From BRHc4a sp049323755 (GTDB taxonomy: Bacteria; Bacillota; Desulfotomaculia; Desulfotomaculales; Desulfocucumaceae): 64,000 nucleotides of DNA. The DNA is taken from positions 1 through 64,000 of the forward strand of contig JBMOPE010000038.1 in assembly GCA_049323755.1 (NCBI GenBank), given 5' to 3'. The notes under the pieces are model-generated. The model was not told the DNA's origin. It made no database searches and saw only the letters and a list, made by a program, of their open reading frames with translations. A program made the translations under genes and the position numbers. The first letter of the stretch is position 1; each line of letters opens with the position of its first letter. Shown here piece by piece: positions 33,021 through 41,444 of this stretch.

Positions 33021-33596
33021 ATGAACGAGATAACCGTTCAAATTGAACAGAGCATCGATTATTTAAAAAGAGTTTTAGCCAGCCCGGTTATTGTCAGTCA
33101 AATCTCTGTTATAGCGGAAAGAATATGCCGGGCGTACAAGGACGGAAAAAAGCTTTTGTTATTCGGCAACGGGGGAAGCGCCGCAGACGCTCAACACCTG
33201 GCGGCGGAAATGGTAAGCAGGTTCCGGCTTGAACGCAAGGCCCTGCCGGCACTGGCCTTAACCACAAACAGTTCTGTTGTTACTGCCATCGGAAACGATT
33301 ATGAATACGCCGTTGTATTTGCGCGCCAGGTGGAGGCGCTTGCCGAACCCGGTGACATTGTTATCGGGATCAGTACCAGCGGCAATTCGGAGAATGTACG
33401 GCTTGGATTAGCCAAGGCCAGGGAAAAAGGAGCCTGTGCCGTGGGGCTGCTTGGGAATGAGGGCGGCCGGGTGCTGAAGTGCTGCGACATTGCGCTGGTT
33501 ATCCCCGGAACAGATACTCCAAGGATACAGGAAGCACATATTTTGCTGGGGCACATTCTCTGCGACCTGGTGGAAAAGTCGCTGTTTGGGCAGTAA
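33021..33596 (+). CDS. gmhA: Sedoheptulose 7-phosphate isomerase
   Basis: GmhA converts sedoheptulose 7-phosphate to D-glycero-D-manno-heptose 7-phosphate, the first step of ADP- or GDP-heptose synthesis. The 191 residues match the family length. FGNGGSAADAQHLAAEMV and the phosphate-binding serine stretch GISTSGNSENV are intact, as is EAHILLGHILCDLVE at the C-terminus. GGGGAG precedes the ATG by 7 nt. It is separated from the other heptose genes by the divergent promoter region and leads a plus-strand run of glycan genes. Confidence 0.95.
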   Translation: MNEITVQIEQSIDYLKRVLASPVIVSQISVIAERICRAYKDGKKLLLFGNGGSAADAQHLAAEMVSRFRLERKALPALALTTNSSVVTAIGNDYEYAVVFARQVEALAEPGDIVIGISTSGNSENVRLGLAKAREKGACAVGLLGNEGGRVLKCCDIALVIPGTDTPRIQEAHILLGHILCDLVEKSLFGQ

Positions 33597-33695
33597 CGCT
33601 TTAACCCATGCCATAGTTTTTGCCGGGTATGATGCGCCGGGAAAGGATGATGGCAACTGAATACAGATTTAAAATTACTGTTTCTGGAGTATAAC

Positions 33696-35090
33696 TTGGA
33701 TTCTTATCTAAAATTTTTTTATAACGAAATTTTGGGTAATTACAAAAAAATTAAATTAACTCCTTTTAACAGACTTGCTGCAGAATTTATTGCTAAGGTG
33801 GCTCACCAAAAAGAACAGATAGAATTTTATGCAGATAATAAAGAATGTGAGGTTTTACCCCCACAGTGCGTATCAGTTTTAGACGATAATATGTCCGCAG
33901 ACTGTATCATGTTTTTTACCAATAACGAAAGAAAGCTGTCATCAGCATTAATAGAATATGTTGACTTGAAGAAAGGTATTATTGTTGCTCCGATCACTGG
34001 ACACTATTATAAAAACAGGCCCATATTTTTAATATCCATCCCCAAAAGCGGAACCCATCTTCTTTTTGAACTTGTTAAAGCCTTTGGTTACGGCGACGGT
34101 GTGGTTTGCCCCGATAATCCCAGACCGGGCAATTGGTACTGTATTGAATATTCAAATACACATACTAAGGCCTGTGATTTCTTTATAGATACAGTCAGGC
34201 GAAGCCCTTTCGGGAACAGGCACCACCCGTTTACAAAGTATCCGGTAATACTCATGTACAGAAATCCGTTGGATATTTTAATATCTGAGGCAAATTACTA
34301 TCACCAGGAAGGAAATACAACCTTTTACGGATACCTGTCCAATAAAACCTTTGAGGAAAGGCTTTTAACACTTATCGATGACAGGTGGCTTTTCAAGAGC
34401 ATTCGGGACAGAATAGGCAGTTTTATTCCCTGGCTTGATTTTAATAATGTTATTCCCGTTTCATTCGAGGAGCTTATCGGTCCCAAAGGCGGAGGTTCTT
34501 TAAAGGCCCAAAAAAGAATCATCTGGTCACTGCAGCTCAAACTGCACGTGCCGGGAGTTCCGGAAAAATATGGGGATATGGTATTTAATAAAAAAAGCGC
34601 CACGTTCAATGAAGGCCGGATTGGTAATCATAAAAAGCATTTTACTGAAAAGGCATATAGAAAATTTTACAGTCTTCCGCAGGATTTTATGGAAATACTC
34701 GGATATGGCAGCGAATACGGCAGCAATACAAATGTGCTGCCCGCCCGAGCCGATGAGTTTATAAGAAGACCGGTTTTATTCAGTGAAAAAAGCTTTGATG
34801 ACATACCCATCGCCGTAGAGTATGATTACCTGGACCATAATATAGTAAAGTACAGGGGATCTTTCTATGGTATCCCTCTTTGCCTGGGTAGTGAAATTAA
34901 TTATTATGATTTGCCACGAGATAAAGATTTGAGTTCTGCAAAACAAAGAATTTCTCATATATTAAACAACCAAGTATCAACTAAAAACACCCCAAGAGAA
35001 AACAACATACAATTTTACATTATTCAACATTTAATTATTATACTTCTACTAAAAGCCTGGCTTCACCCAATTAGATCAAAACCCACATAA
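33696..35090 (+). CDS. PAPS-dependent sulfotransferase with degenerate GFNIV repeat
   Basis: This 464-residue protein has a sulfotransferase domain (about 105-330): 5'-phosphosulfate loop PKSGTHL at 116-122 and 3'-phosphate motif YRNPLDILIS at about 188-197. It would transfer sulfate from PAPS to a glycan hydroxyl. Residues 367-426 (DHNIVKYRGSFYGIPLCLG) resemble the repeat found in the 37936 and 39371 proteins. The C-terminus has a hydrophobic stretch (about 438-456) that may touch the membrane. The first codon is TTG and no strong ribosome site is seen. Base composition is AT-richer than its neighbours. Confidence 0.8.
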   Translation: MDSYLKFFYNEILGNYKKIKLTPFNRLAAEFIAKVAHQKEQIEFYADNKECEVLPPQCVSVLDDNMSADCIMFFTNNERKLSSALIEYVDLKKGIIVAPITGHYYKNRPIFLISIPKSGTHLLFELVKAFGYGDGVVCPDNPRPGNWYCIEYSNTHTKACDFFIDTVRRSPFGNRHHPFTKYPVILMYRNPLDILISEANYYHQEGNTTFYGYLSNKTFEERLLTLIDDRWLFKSIRDRIGSFIPWLDFNNVIPVSFEELIGPKGGGSLKAQKRIIWSLQLKLHVPGVPEKYGDMVFNKKSATFNEGRIGNHKKHFTEKAYRKFYSLPQDFMEILGYGSEYGSNTNVLPARADEFIRRPVLFSEKSFDDIPIAVEYDYLDHNIVKYRGSFYGIPLCLGSEINYYDLPRDKDLSSAKQRISHILNNQVSTKNTPRENNIQFYIIQHLIIILLLKAWLHPIRSKPT

Positions 35091-35166
35091 AACACACAAG
35101 TTATTATAATCTCATCGCTATCAAAGCAATTTATATATTGCAAATTTGTCTTAATGAGGTGTTCTT

Positions 35167-36075
35167 ATGAAGAAAGTTAGCGTAATATTGTTGGATTGGA
35201 ATGTGCGGGAGAGCTTTCATTCTATAGACAGTCTTATCCAACAAACTGTTCCGCGTCACTTATACGAGATAATATGGGTGGAGTATTACGACCGCCGCCC
35301 TCATCAGATCTGCGATCATGTAAGCAAGGGCAATATTGACAAGTGGATTGTTTTGAACATGAAAGGTATGTACAACAAACACCATATGTATAATGTAGGC
35401 TTACTTGCCAGCTCAGGCGAGATTATAGTAATATCTGATTCTGATGCCCTTTATTCACAAACGTTTTTCGAGTCAATCATATCAACTTTTGAGGCGCACA
35501 AAGATGAGAAAATTGTTTTATACCTGGATGAAGTTAGAAGCAACAATAAATCCTTCTACCCGTTTAAGAACCATAAATGGGAGGATGTTATGAACGCTCC
35601 CGGCTTAATCAACTGGGATCCTGTCAGGCGTATGCCTGCAGGCTTAACAACGAATGATGATATTATTCACCTGAGAAATTACGGCGCATGTTTCTGCGCT
35701 AAAAGAAAATCAATAATCGAGTCAGGGGGTTTTGATGAGTACCATGCCTACCATTGCTTTACATGCGGTCCTTACGAGTTGGGGTGGAGGATGTTAAATA
35801 ACGGGTATAAAGAAATCTGGCATCAAACCGAATGGCTGCTGCATACCTGGCATCCCTGGATCAGACCTGAAATTGATATAGTAGGTCAAACAGACAGAAG
35901 GGGTATAAACCTGGCGGCATTGGTGTTGCGAAAAATGAAAAGGGTACTGCCATTTAAGGAAAATGAGAGGATTAAAAAACTGAGAACCAGCATGTCAAAT
36001 GTTGATAACAAGAAGAGTTCCGAGATAACTCATTCGCTGATTGAAATTATTGCCAATAAAATTAATAGTTGGTAA
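35167..36075 (+). CDS. GT2-like glycosyltransferase
   Basis: This 302-residue protein has a GT-A-type fold: SVILLDWNVRESFHSIDSL, the nucleotide-sugar aspartates in ISDSDALYSQTFFESII and a later RNYGACFCAKR...GGFDEYHAY block. The first motif is unusual for GT2 (LDWNV instead of PTYN), so it is a divergent member. Residues 195-235 are rich in Trp and His. An AATGAGGTG site precedes the ATG. It follows the sulfotransferase in the same direction. The donor sugar is not predictable. Confidence 0.75.
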   Translation: MKKVSVILLDWNVRESFHSIDSLIQQTVPRHLYEIIWVEYYDRRPHQICDHVSKGNIDKWIVLNMKGMYNKHHMYNVGLLASSGEIIVISDSDALYSQTFFESIISTFEAHKDEKIVLYLDEVRSNNKSFYPFKNHKWEDVMNAPGLINWDPVRRMPAGLTTNDDIIHLRNYGACFCAKRKSIIESGGFDEYHAYHCFTCGPYELGWRMLNNGYKEIWHQTEWLLHTWHPWIRPEIDIVGQTDRRGINLAALVLRKMKRVLPFKENERIKKLRTSMSNVDNKKSSEITHSLIEIIANKINSW

Positions 36076-36159
36076 TCTGTCTGGTTAACAATAAATATCA
36101 CCAATTATTCCATAAGGAATATACTGATAAAGAATTTTTCTCTGCCTGGAGGAATCCGG

Positions 36160-36921
36160 ATGGATTTATCCGTTATAGTCATTACGCATAACGAAGAAAA
36201 AAATATCCGTGACTGCCTGGAGAGCGTAAAATGGGCGGGTGAAATAGTCGTCGTAGACGCCTACAGCACCGACAAGACAGTTAAAATTTGCAAAAAATAT
36301 ACTGACAGGATATTTCTCAACCGGTGGCCGGGATACAGCAAACAAAGAACTTTTGCTCTTGAAAAGGCTTCAAGAAACTGGATTCTGGCGCTGGATGCCG
36401 ATGAACGGGTTTCTCCCGAACTGGCCGAAGGAATTAAAAAAATTGTATCCGGGCAAGCGGTGGCCAACAGCTATTACCTGCCCCTGAAGAACTATTTTCT
36501 AGGAAAATGGCTAGAGCACTGCGGGGCTTATCCCAGTTTCAAGCTTAAACTTTTCAGGAAAGGTTACGCAAAAGTTTCCGAAAGAGAAGTGCAGGAAGAG
36601 TTTTACCCGCTTCACTCCCAGCCGCACATACTGGATTGCGGCTCAATCCAGCACTACAGCTATGCCAGCCTGGAGCAGTACATCGATAAATTTAACCGGC
36701 ATACAACTTTAAATGCGCTGGAAATGAAGAAAAACAATCTCCAGTTTTCCAGCCGGGATATTATTAAGCTGCCGGTTGATACCTTCCTGGATATGTACAT
36801 CCAAAAGGAAGGCTTTATGGATGGGCTGCACGGGTTGATTTTCTGTGTCCTTTCTTCCATGTATGTTTTTGTCAGCCACGCCAAACTCTGGTCGATGGAA
36901 TCAAACAACCCGGTCCCGTAA
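36160..36921 (+). CDS. GT2 glycosyltransferase (WaaE/LgtF-like)
   Basis: This 253-residue single-domain GT-A enzyme is of the lipopolysaccharide-core glucosyltransferase type: LSVIVITHNEEKNIRDCLES, WAGEIVVVDAYSTDKT, then LALDADERVSPEL with the metal-binding aspartates. C-terminal HCGAYPSFKLKLFRKG and the HYSY block are typical. It is a close paralog of the 46259-47035 enzyme. CTGGAGG lies about 8 nt before the ATG. The next gene starts 40 nt downstream, suggesting co-transcription. Confidence 0.88.
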   Translation: MDLSVIVITHNEEKNIRDCLESVKWAGEIVVVDAYSTDKTVKICKKYTDRIFLNRWPGYSKQRTFALEKASRNWILALDADERVSPELAEGIKKIVSGQAVANSYYLPLKNYFLGKWLEHCGAYPSFKLKLFRKGYAKVSEREVQEEFYPLHSQPHILDCGSIQHYSYASLEQYIDKFNRHTTLNALEMKKNNLQFSSRDIIKLPVDTFLDMYIQKEGFMDGLHGLIFCVLSSMYVFVSHAKLWSMESNNPVP

Positions 36922-36961
36922 TAATCCTGGCTTTTCATTTGCAGCCACTGAGGGGATAAAA

Positions 36962-37915
36962 ATGTATATCGGCTTTTACAGCCACTATGAAGTTTTAAAT
37001 AAAAATATGATATTTACCAATCCCTTTCACGCATGTGGTGATAATTCTTGCTATCCCATGATTTACCTGGCCCGGCACCTGAAAAACATCGGGCATAAAA
37101 TATGCACAATTGATTTGGAATATACCCTGGAAAAGTTCGACGCGATAATATTCAGAGACCTGCCCAAGCTGGAAGATATCTATTTTTTATATCTGCTTGA
37201 GCGGAAATTTGATAATCTTTACCTTTTAATTAACGAGTGCGAAGTTATTTTGCCGGATAACTGGGATGTAAAAAACCATGCGTGCTTTAAGAAGATATTA
37301 ACCTGGCATGACAGGTGGGTTGACAACATAAAGTACTTTAAATTTCATACTCCGGTTAAAGTGCCCCCCAAAGTGGAATTTGATTTGGGGCAAAAGAATA
37401 AGTTTTGCACAATGATTCAATCGGGAGATAAGTTTAATTTTCACCCGTTATCACTGCAATTTGAAAGAAGAAAAGCAATCCGCTGGTTTGAGCAAAACCA
37501 CCCGGAAGATTTTGATCTGTACGGCTATAGATGGGATAATACTTATCCTTCGCATAGAGGATCTGTTAATACAAAAAGAGAGGTCATGCAAAGATACCGC
37601 TTTAGTATTTGCTACGAGAACGCAAGGGATCTCCCCGGCTATATAACCGAAAAAATATTTGATTGTTTTTTTGCCGGAAATGTTCCCATATACTGGGGCC
37701 CGCCTAACATAACCCCATATATCCCCGCAGAAACTTATATTGATAAAACAAATTTTAAAAGCTACGAGGAGCTTTATAAATACCTTAAAGGTATGCCGGA
37801 AGCTGAATATGTTGGCTACCTTGACGCTATAAAGCGGTATGTCACAGGCGACAGGATTTACAGGTTTACTCCTCAAGCCTTTGCCAACACCATCATGGAA
37901 CTCCTGGGAATATAA
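36962..37915 (+). CDS. GT10-family (alpha-1,3-fucosyltransferase-like) glycosyltransferase
   Basis: This 317-residue protein carries the GT10 signature YRFSICYENARDLPGYITEK, followed by IFDCFFAGNVPIYWGPPNI, the conserved GDP-fucose-binding core. GT10 enzymes transfer L-fucose, or related 6-deoxy sugars, from GDP donors. This fits the gmd and fcl-like genes upstream; a GDP-deoxyheptose could also be the donor. The frame opens at 36845 inside the previous gene, but GAGGGGA lies 5 nt before the ATG at 36962, where the real N-terminus (MYIGFYSHYEVLNKN) starts. Confidence 0.88.
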   Translation: MYIGFYSHYEVLNKNMIFTNPFHACGDNSCYPMIYLARHLKNIGHKICTIDLEYTLEKFDAIIFRDLPKLEDIYFLYLLERKFDNLYLLINECEVILPDNWDVKNHACFKKILTWHDRWVDNIKYFKFHTPVKVPPKVEFDLGQKNKFCTMIQSGDKFNFHPLSLQFERRKAIRWFEQNHPEDFDLYGYRWDNTYPSHRGSVNTKREVMQRYRFSICYENARDLPGYITEKIFDCFFAGNVPIYWGPPNITPYIPAETYIDKTNFKSYEELYKYLKGMPEAEYVGYLDAIKRYVTGDRIYRFTPQAFANTIMELLGI

Positions 37916-37935
37916 AAATTACTAAGGAGGAAAAA

Positions 37936-38439
37936 ATGAACGCCAGAACTTTTCAAGACACTGACATGTCTGAAAAAGATGATGGTTTTAAACAGATCAG
38001 GCATCTTTATAACACATTAAAGGGATGCCAGCCTGATCAAGAAGCAACTCCAATACTGCTGGGCGCCTACAGGGGTTTCAATATAGTATATTTGGACAAT
38101 AGACTTTTAGTTATAAACCAAAGCATTGGAGAAATTGACTTTACACAGGAAAACCAGCGCAATCGTTCTGATGTGAAGGCATTTGACGACCTGGAAGAGG
38201 CTATCAGCTACACTGTTTCCGCTCCTATTTGGGCGGAAGAACCCCTGTTGATCGAGTTTTACCGGGGATTCAACATCGTTCAGTTCAAGGATACTGTCTA
38301 TGCCATATACCAATTAATGGGGAATCTTGATTTGAGGAAGGATAACCATCGTTCCCTTTCCGGTATTATTAAGTCAAAAAGTTTACAAGAAGCAAAAAGT
38401 GAGATTAATAAGTTGTTTCCTACACCGCTACAGCCATAG
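37936..38439 (+). CDS. Stand-alone two-copy GFNIV-repeat protein
   Basis: This 167-residue protein consists of a short helical lead (FKQIRHLYNTLKG) and two copies of a ~55-residue unit (about 38-95 and 103-160). Each has YRGFNIV, a short beta pattern, GEIDFTQ or GNLDLRK, and a helix with EEAISYTV or QEAKSEINK. No named family is recognised. The protein is homologous over its length to the C-terminal 150 residues of the radical SAM protein at 39371, including the lead. AAGGAGGAAAAA precedes the ATG. No signal peptide is seen, so it is cytoplasmic. A binding or carrier role is possible but not shown. Confidence 0.75.
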   Translation: MNARTFQDTDMSEKDDGFKQIRHLYNTLKGCQPDQEATPILLGAYRGFNIVYLDNRLLVINQSIGEIDFTQENQRNRSDVKAFDDLEEAISYTVSAPIWAEEPLLIEFYRGFNIVQFKDTVYAIYQLMGNLDLRKDNHRSLSGIIKSKSLQEAKSEINKLFPTPLQP

Positions 38440-38475
38440 AAGCATCTAACAGTAAATAAACCATTGGAGGAAAAA

Positions 38476-39315
38476 ATGAACACCAGGACACTTCAATATG
38501 CCGACCCGGCAAAATGGAAAGATCACCTTTTCGGCCTGACCCCTGAACGCTGGGCCGATTTAAAGGGGAAAAGCTTTTGGATAACCGGGTCCGGAACGGG
38601 ATACGGAAGAAGTATGGCCTTTGGGCTGGCTGCAGCCGGCGCCAGGGTTTTCCTTACCGGCAGAAGAGAAGAAAAACTCAAAGAAAGCATTCAGGAAATA
38701 GAGTCATTCGGCATACCTGCTGAAGAATGCCATATTGTAACTGCCGACCTTACTCTTTATGAGGAAATACTGGCGGCTGCCGCTAAAGTAAAAAAAATGT
38801 GCGGCGCTCTTCACGGACTGGTCAATAACGCTGCTTTACCCGACCAATCGGAAACGGGAAAGCCCCTGGAACAAAATACACCGGAACGGTGGGAAAAGAT
38901 GATATCCACCAACGTAACCGCTCCCTGGCTGCTGACCCGGTCAGCCTTTCCAATATTAAAGGCCGGCGGGAGTGTAAAGGTTTTGTTTATGACTTCGGAA
39001 GCGGGATGGGCCTCTACACCCGGGGTAGGGATGTATAACGTAACAAAAGCCGCTCTCAACAGTCTTTGCCACTCAATGGCCCATGAGTATACCGCAAGCT
39101 ATCCTGATCTGGATATTCAAATGAACTCCCTTATTCCAGGAGAAGCCCGCACGGAAATGAACCGGGGAACCGATATAAGCCCGTATACTATAGTAAGCAT
39201 GAGCCTGATTTTATTGTCGCACCCCGGGGGAGGACCTAACGGAAAGTTTTTTCACAGGGATGGCAGGCATTTTTCTTTTGCATACACAGATTCTTATCAT
39301 AAGCCGCTTATCTAA
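38476..39315 (+). CDS. Short-chain dehydrogenase/reductase
   Basis: This 279-residue classical SDR has TGSGTGYGRSMAFGLA (cofactor loop), LTGRREEKL, NNAALPDQ, the catalytic serine region MTSEAGWA and Tyr-x3-Lys in YNVTKAALNSL. It is followed by an atypical C-terminus with IPGEARTEM. It probably oxidises or reduces a hydroxyl/keto group of a glycan precursor; the substrate is unknown. The frame opens at 38464, but TTGGAGGAAAAA places the start at 38476. Its first residues (MNTRTLQ) echo those of the upstream repeat protein (MNARTFQ). It lies between two GFNIV-repeat genes. Confidence 0.82.
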   Translation: MNTRTLQYADPAKWKDHLFGLTPERWADLKGKSFWITGSGTGYGRSMAFGLAAAGARVFLTGRREEKLKESIQEIESFGIPAEECHIVTADLTLYEEILAAAAKVKKMCGALHGLVNNAALPDQSETGKPLEQNTPERWEKMISTNVTAPWLLTRSAFPILKAGGSVKVLFMTSEAGWASTPGVGMYNVTKAALNSLCHSMAHEYTASYPDLDIQMNSLIPGEARTEMNRGTDISPYTIVSMSLILLSHPGGGPNGKFFHRDGRHFSFAYTDSYHKPLI

Positions 39316-39370
39316 TTATTTGTGCATGTTTGTTTAGTTATATAAAACATAGTATTGAAGGTGATTAGAT

Positions 39371-41395
39371 ATGTCTAGCATATACCCCATAGATATTCCC
39401 GATATTGAGGTTCTTCCGGGACTGGATTTCCTTCTCTTGGAGCTGCCTTCCAGGTATATGCCGTTTATGCCCAATGGGGTAGGCTATGTGCATAACCTGC
39501 TGAAAATGGAGAATATCAGTTTTCAAACCATTGACGCCAATATTATCTGGTATCACCGGTATCATTCGCAAAGAATACTGGACGGTCTTGCTAACATCGT
39601 AACACCCTCCGGTTATATCATGAAAGAGGATCCCTGGGACAACACAAATACCGACGAGTGGGATAAGCGTGAAATAATTGAGTACTTCAGTAAAGACATT
39701 GATGAGATAGTCAGCGGCATAGTTAAGATGAGGCCCAGGATACTGGGGCTTTCTCTTAACTGCACCAACCGGCTGGTGTCCCAGGAAGTAGTTAACAGGG
39801 TGCGTGATCTGTACCCTGAAATAATTGTTTTGGTTGGCGGCTATGACTGCAATAATTATGAGGCAAGCCCTATGCTTTTTAAAAACTATGATTATATGGT
39901 AATAGGCGAGGCGGAAATGGTCCTGGGTCCTTTGGTTCGCGCCCTGTTATCCGGTGACAGGCCCGGGGATCTGCCGGGGGTTGTTTCCCGCCATGATTCG
40001 CCGGGAAGGACATGGAAAAGCGCTCCATTAATGGAAGACCTGGACGCGGTTGACTTTCCACGGTACGATTGGACAGATATACGGATTTATCAGGATTACA
40101 AGGGATATAATCTGACGCCTGTTACAGCCAGCAGGGGCTGTAATTGGTCAAAATGCGCATTTTGCGCTGAATGCTTCCCCTGGCGCAGGAGAAATCCCCA
40201 AAAGGTGGCTGATGAATTTGAATGGCTTAATCAACAGGATTTTACCGTGTTTCAATTTAATGAAAGTGATATGAATGGCGATCCCGATGCATTAATGGAT
40301 ATTTGCAGGGAGATTATAAAGCGCAACTTAAATATCATTATTACCGGACAACTGCGTATTGACAGGCGCAACACTGAAGAATTTTTCAATCTTTTAAAAA
40401 AAGCAGGCTGTTCGACTCTCCGGTTTGGAGTGGACGGATGGTCAAAAAACCCCCTTCGCCTTCAGAAAAAAGGCTATACCATGCAAGTGGTTGAAGACAA
40501 CTTAAAAAATTGTCACAAGGCCGGTATTCATGTAACTGTGAATATGGTACTGGGTGTTCCGGGGGAAACCGAAGAGGACATCGACGAGATGATCAACAAT
40601 ATTATCCGGTTAAAAGATTATATTGACAGTTTTGAAAGCATAAATACTTTAATCCTTGCGGCAGGCAGCGAATACTACAACCATCCCGAGCGTCACAACA
40701 TATTCTTCAGGATTGACAGGGAAACACTGTATAAAAGAAAGCTGCGGTTTATCCCCCCCACGCTGTGGTATAGCGAAAATCCATACATCGACCATGAGGT
40801 TCGTTTGCGGCGTCTTCATAAAATATATACCGCGCTTTATGAAAACAAAATAAATATAGGGCCTTTTGCACAGGAGCGAATTAAGGCCATTGAAAATGAA
40901 CTGGGCACAGCCTGTCAGCAACAGAACTACAGGCTGGAAGAAGATAATGATTTTAAACTGATAAGATACCTTTATAACAATTCAAAGGGGCGGTTTGCCC
41001 GGGAAACAGTACCAATATTGATAGGCAACTGCAAGGGATTCAATATAACTTATTTTGAAAATAAACTCTATATTGCAAAAGAAATTGGAGATATTGACCT
41101 GACACAGGAAAGCCACCGCAATCATCCTAATATAAAAGCGGTTAATGACATAGAAGAGGCTATCAGTTACATTGTATCATCTCCTATTTATTCAGAAGAA
41201 CCTCAGTTGATCGGATCTTACCGCGGGTTCAATATTGTCCGGTACAGGTATTCTGTCTATGCTGTAAACCAGTCATTGGGAGAATTGGATTTGACGCGGG
41301 AGGACCATCGGTCTCTTTCAGGAGTATTTAAGGTAAAAAGCTGGCAGGAAGCCGGAAGCCAAATTGACAGTTTTCTATCGTCACGGAATAGCTAA
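39371..41395 (+). CDS. B12-type radical SAM protein with C-terminal GFNIV repeats
   Basis: This 674-residue protein has a cobalamin-binding-like region (about 15-200, PRILGLSLNC, IIVLVGGYDC, YMVIGEAE), a radical SAM domain (about 245-450) and a helical linker. From residue 523 it has a tail of two GFNIV repeats homologous to the whole 37936 protein. The cluster motif is Cys257-x4-Cys262-x2-Cys265 (SRGCNWSKCAFC), one residue longer than the canonical spacing; this variant is known in some B12-rSAM groups. It could methylate, rearrange or epimerise a sugar or a peptide. GAAGGTGATT precedes the ATG. Confidence 0.85.
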   Translation: MSSIYPIDIPDIEVLPGLDFLLLELPSRYMPFMPNGVGYVHNLLKMENISFQTIDANIIWYHRYHSQRILDGLANIVTPSGYIMKEDPWDNTNTDEWDKREIIEYFSKDIDEIVSGIVKMRPRILGLSLNCTNRLVSQEVVNRVRDLYPEIIVLVGGYDCNNYEASPMLFKNYDYMVIGEAEMVLGPLVRALLSGDRPGDLPGVVSRHDSPGRTWKSAPLMEDLDAVDFPRYDWTDIRIYQDYKGYNLTPVTASRGCNWSKCAFCAECFPWRRRNPQKVADEFEWLNQQDFTVFQFNESDMNGDPDALMDICREIIKRNLNIIITGQLRIDRRNTEEFFNLLKKAGCSTLRFGVDGWSKNPLRLQKKGYTMQVVEDNLKNCHKAGIHVTVNMVLGVPGETEEDIDEMINNIIRLKDYIDSFESINTLILAAGSEYYNHPERHNIFFRIDRETLYKRKLRFIPPTLWYSENPYIDHEVRLRRLHKIYTALYENKINIGPFAQERIKAIENELGTACQQQNYRLEEDNDFKLIRYLYNNSKGRFARETVPILIGNCKGFNITYFENKLYIAKEIGDIDLTQESHRNHPNIKAVNDIEEAISYIVSSPIYSEEPQLIGSYRGFNIVRYRYSVYAVNQSLGELDLTREDHRSLSGVFKVKSWQEAGSQIDSFLSSRNS

Positions 41396-41444
41396 ATAAT
41401 TAGCGTTGGAACATTGATTATTATAATGTAAAAGGAGTGTTTAC

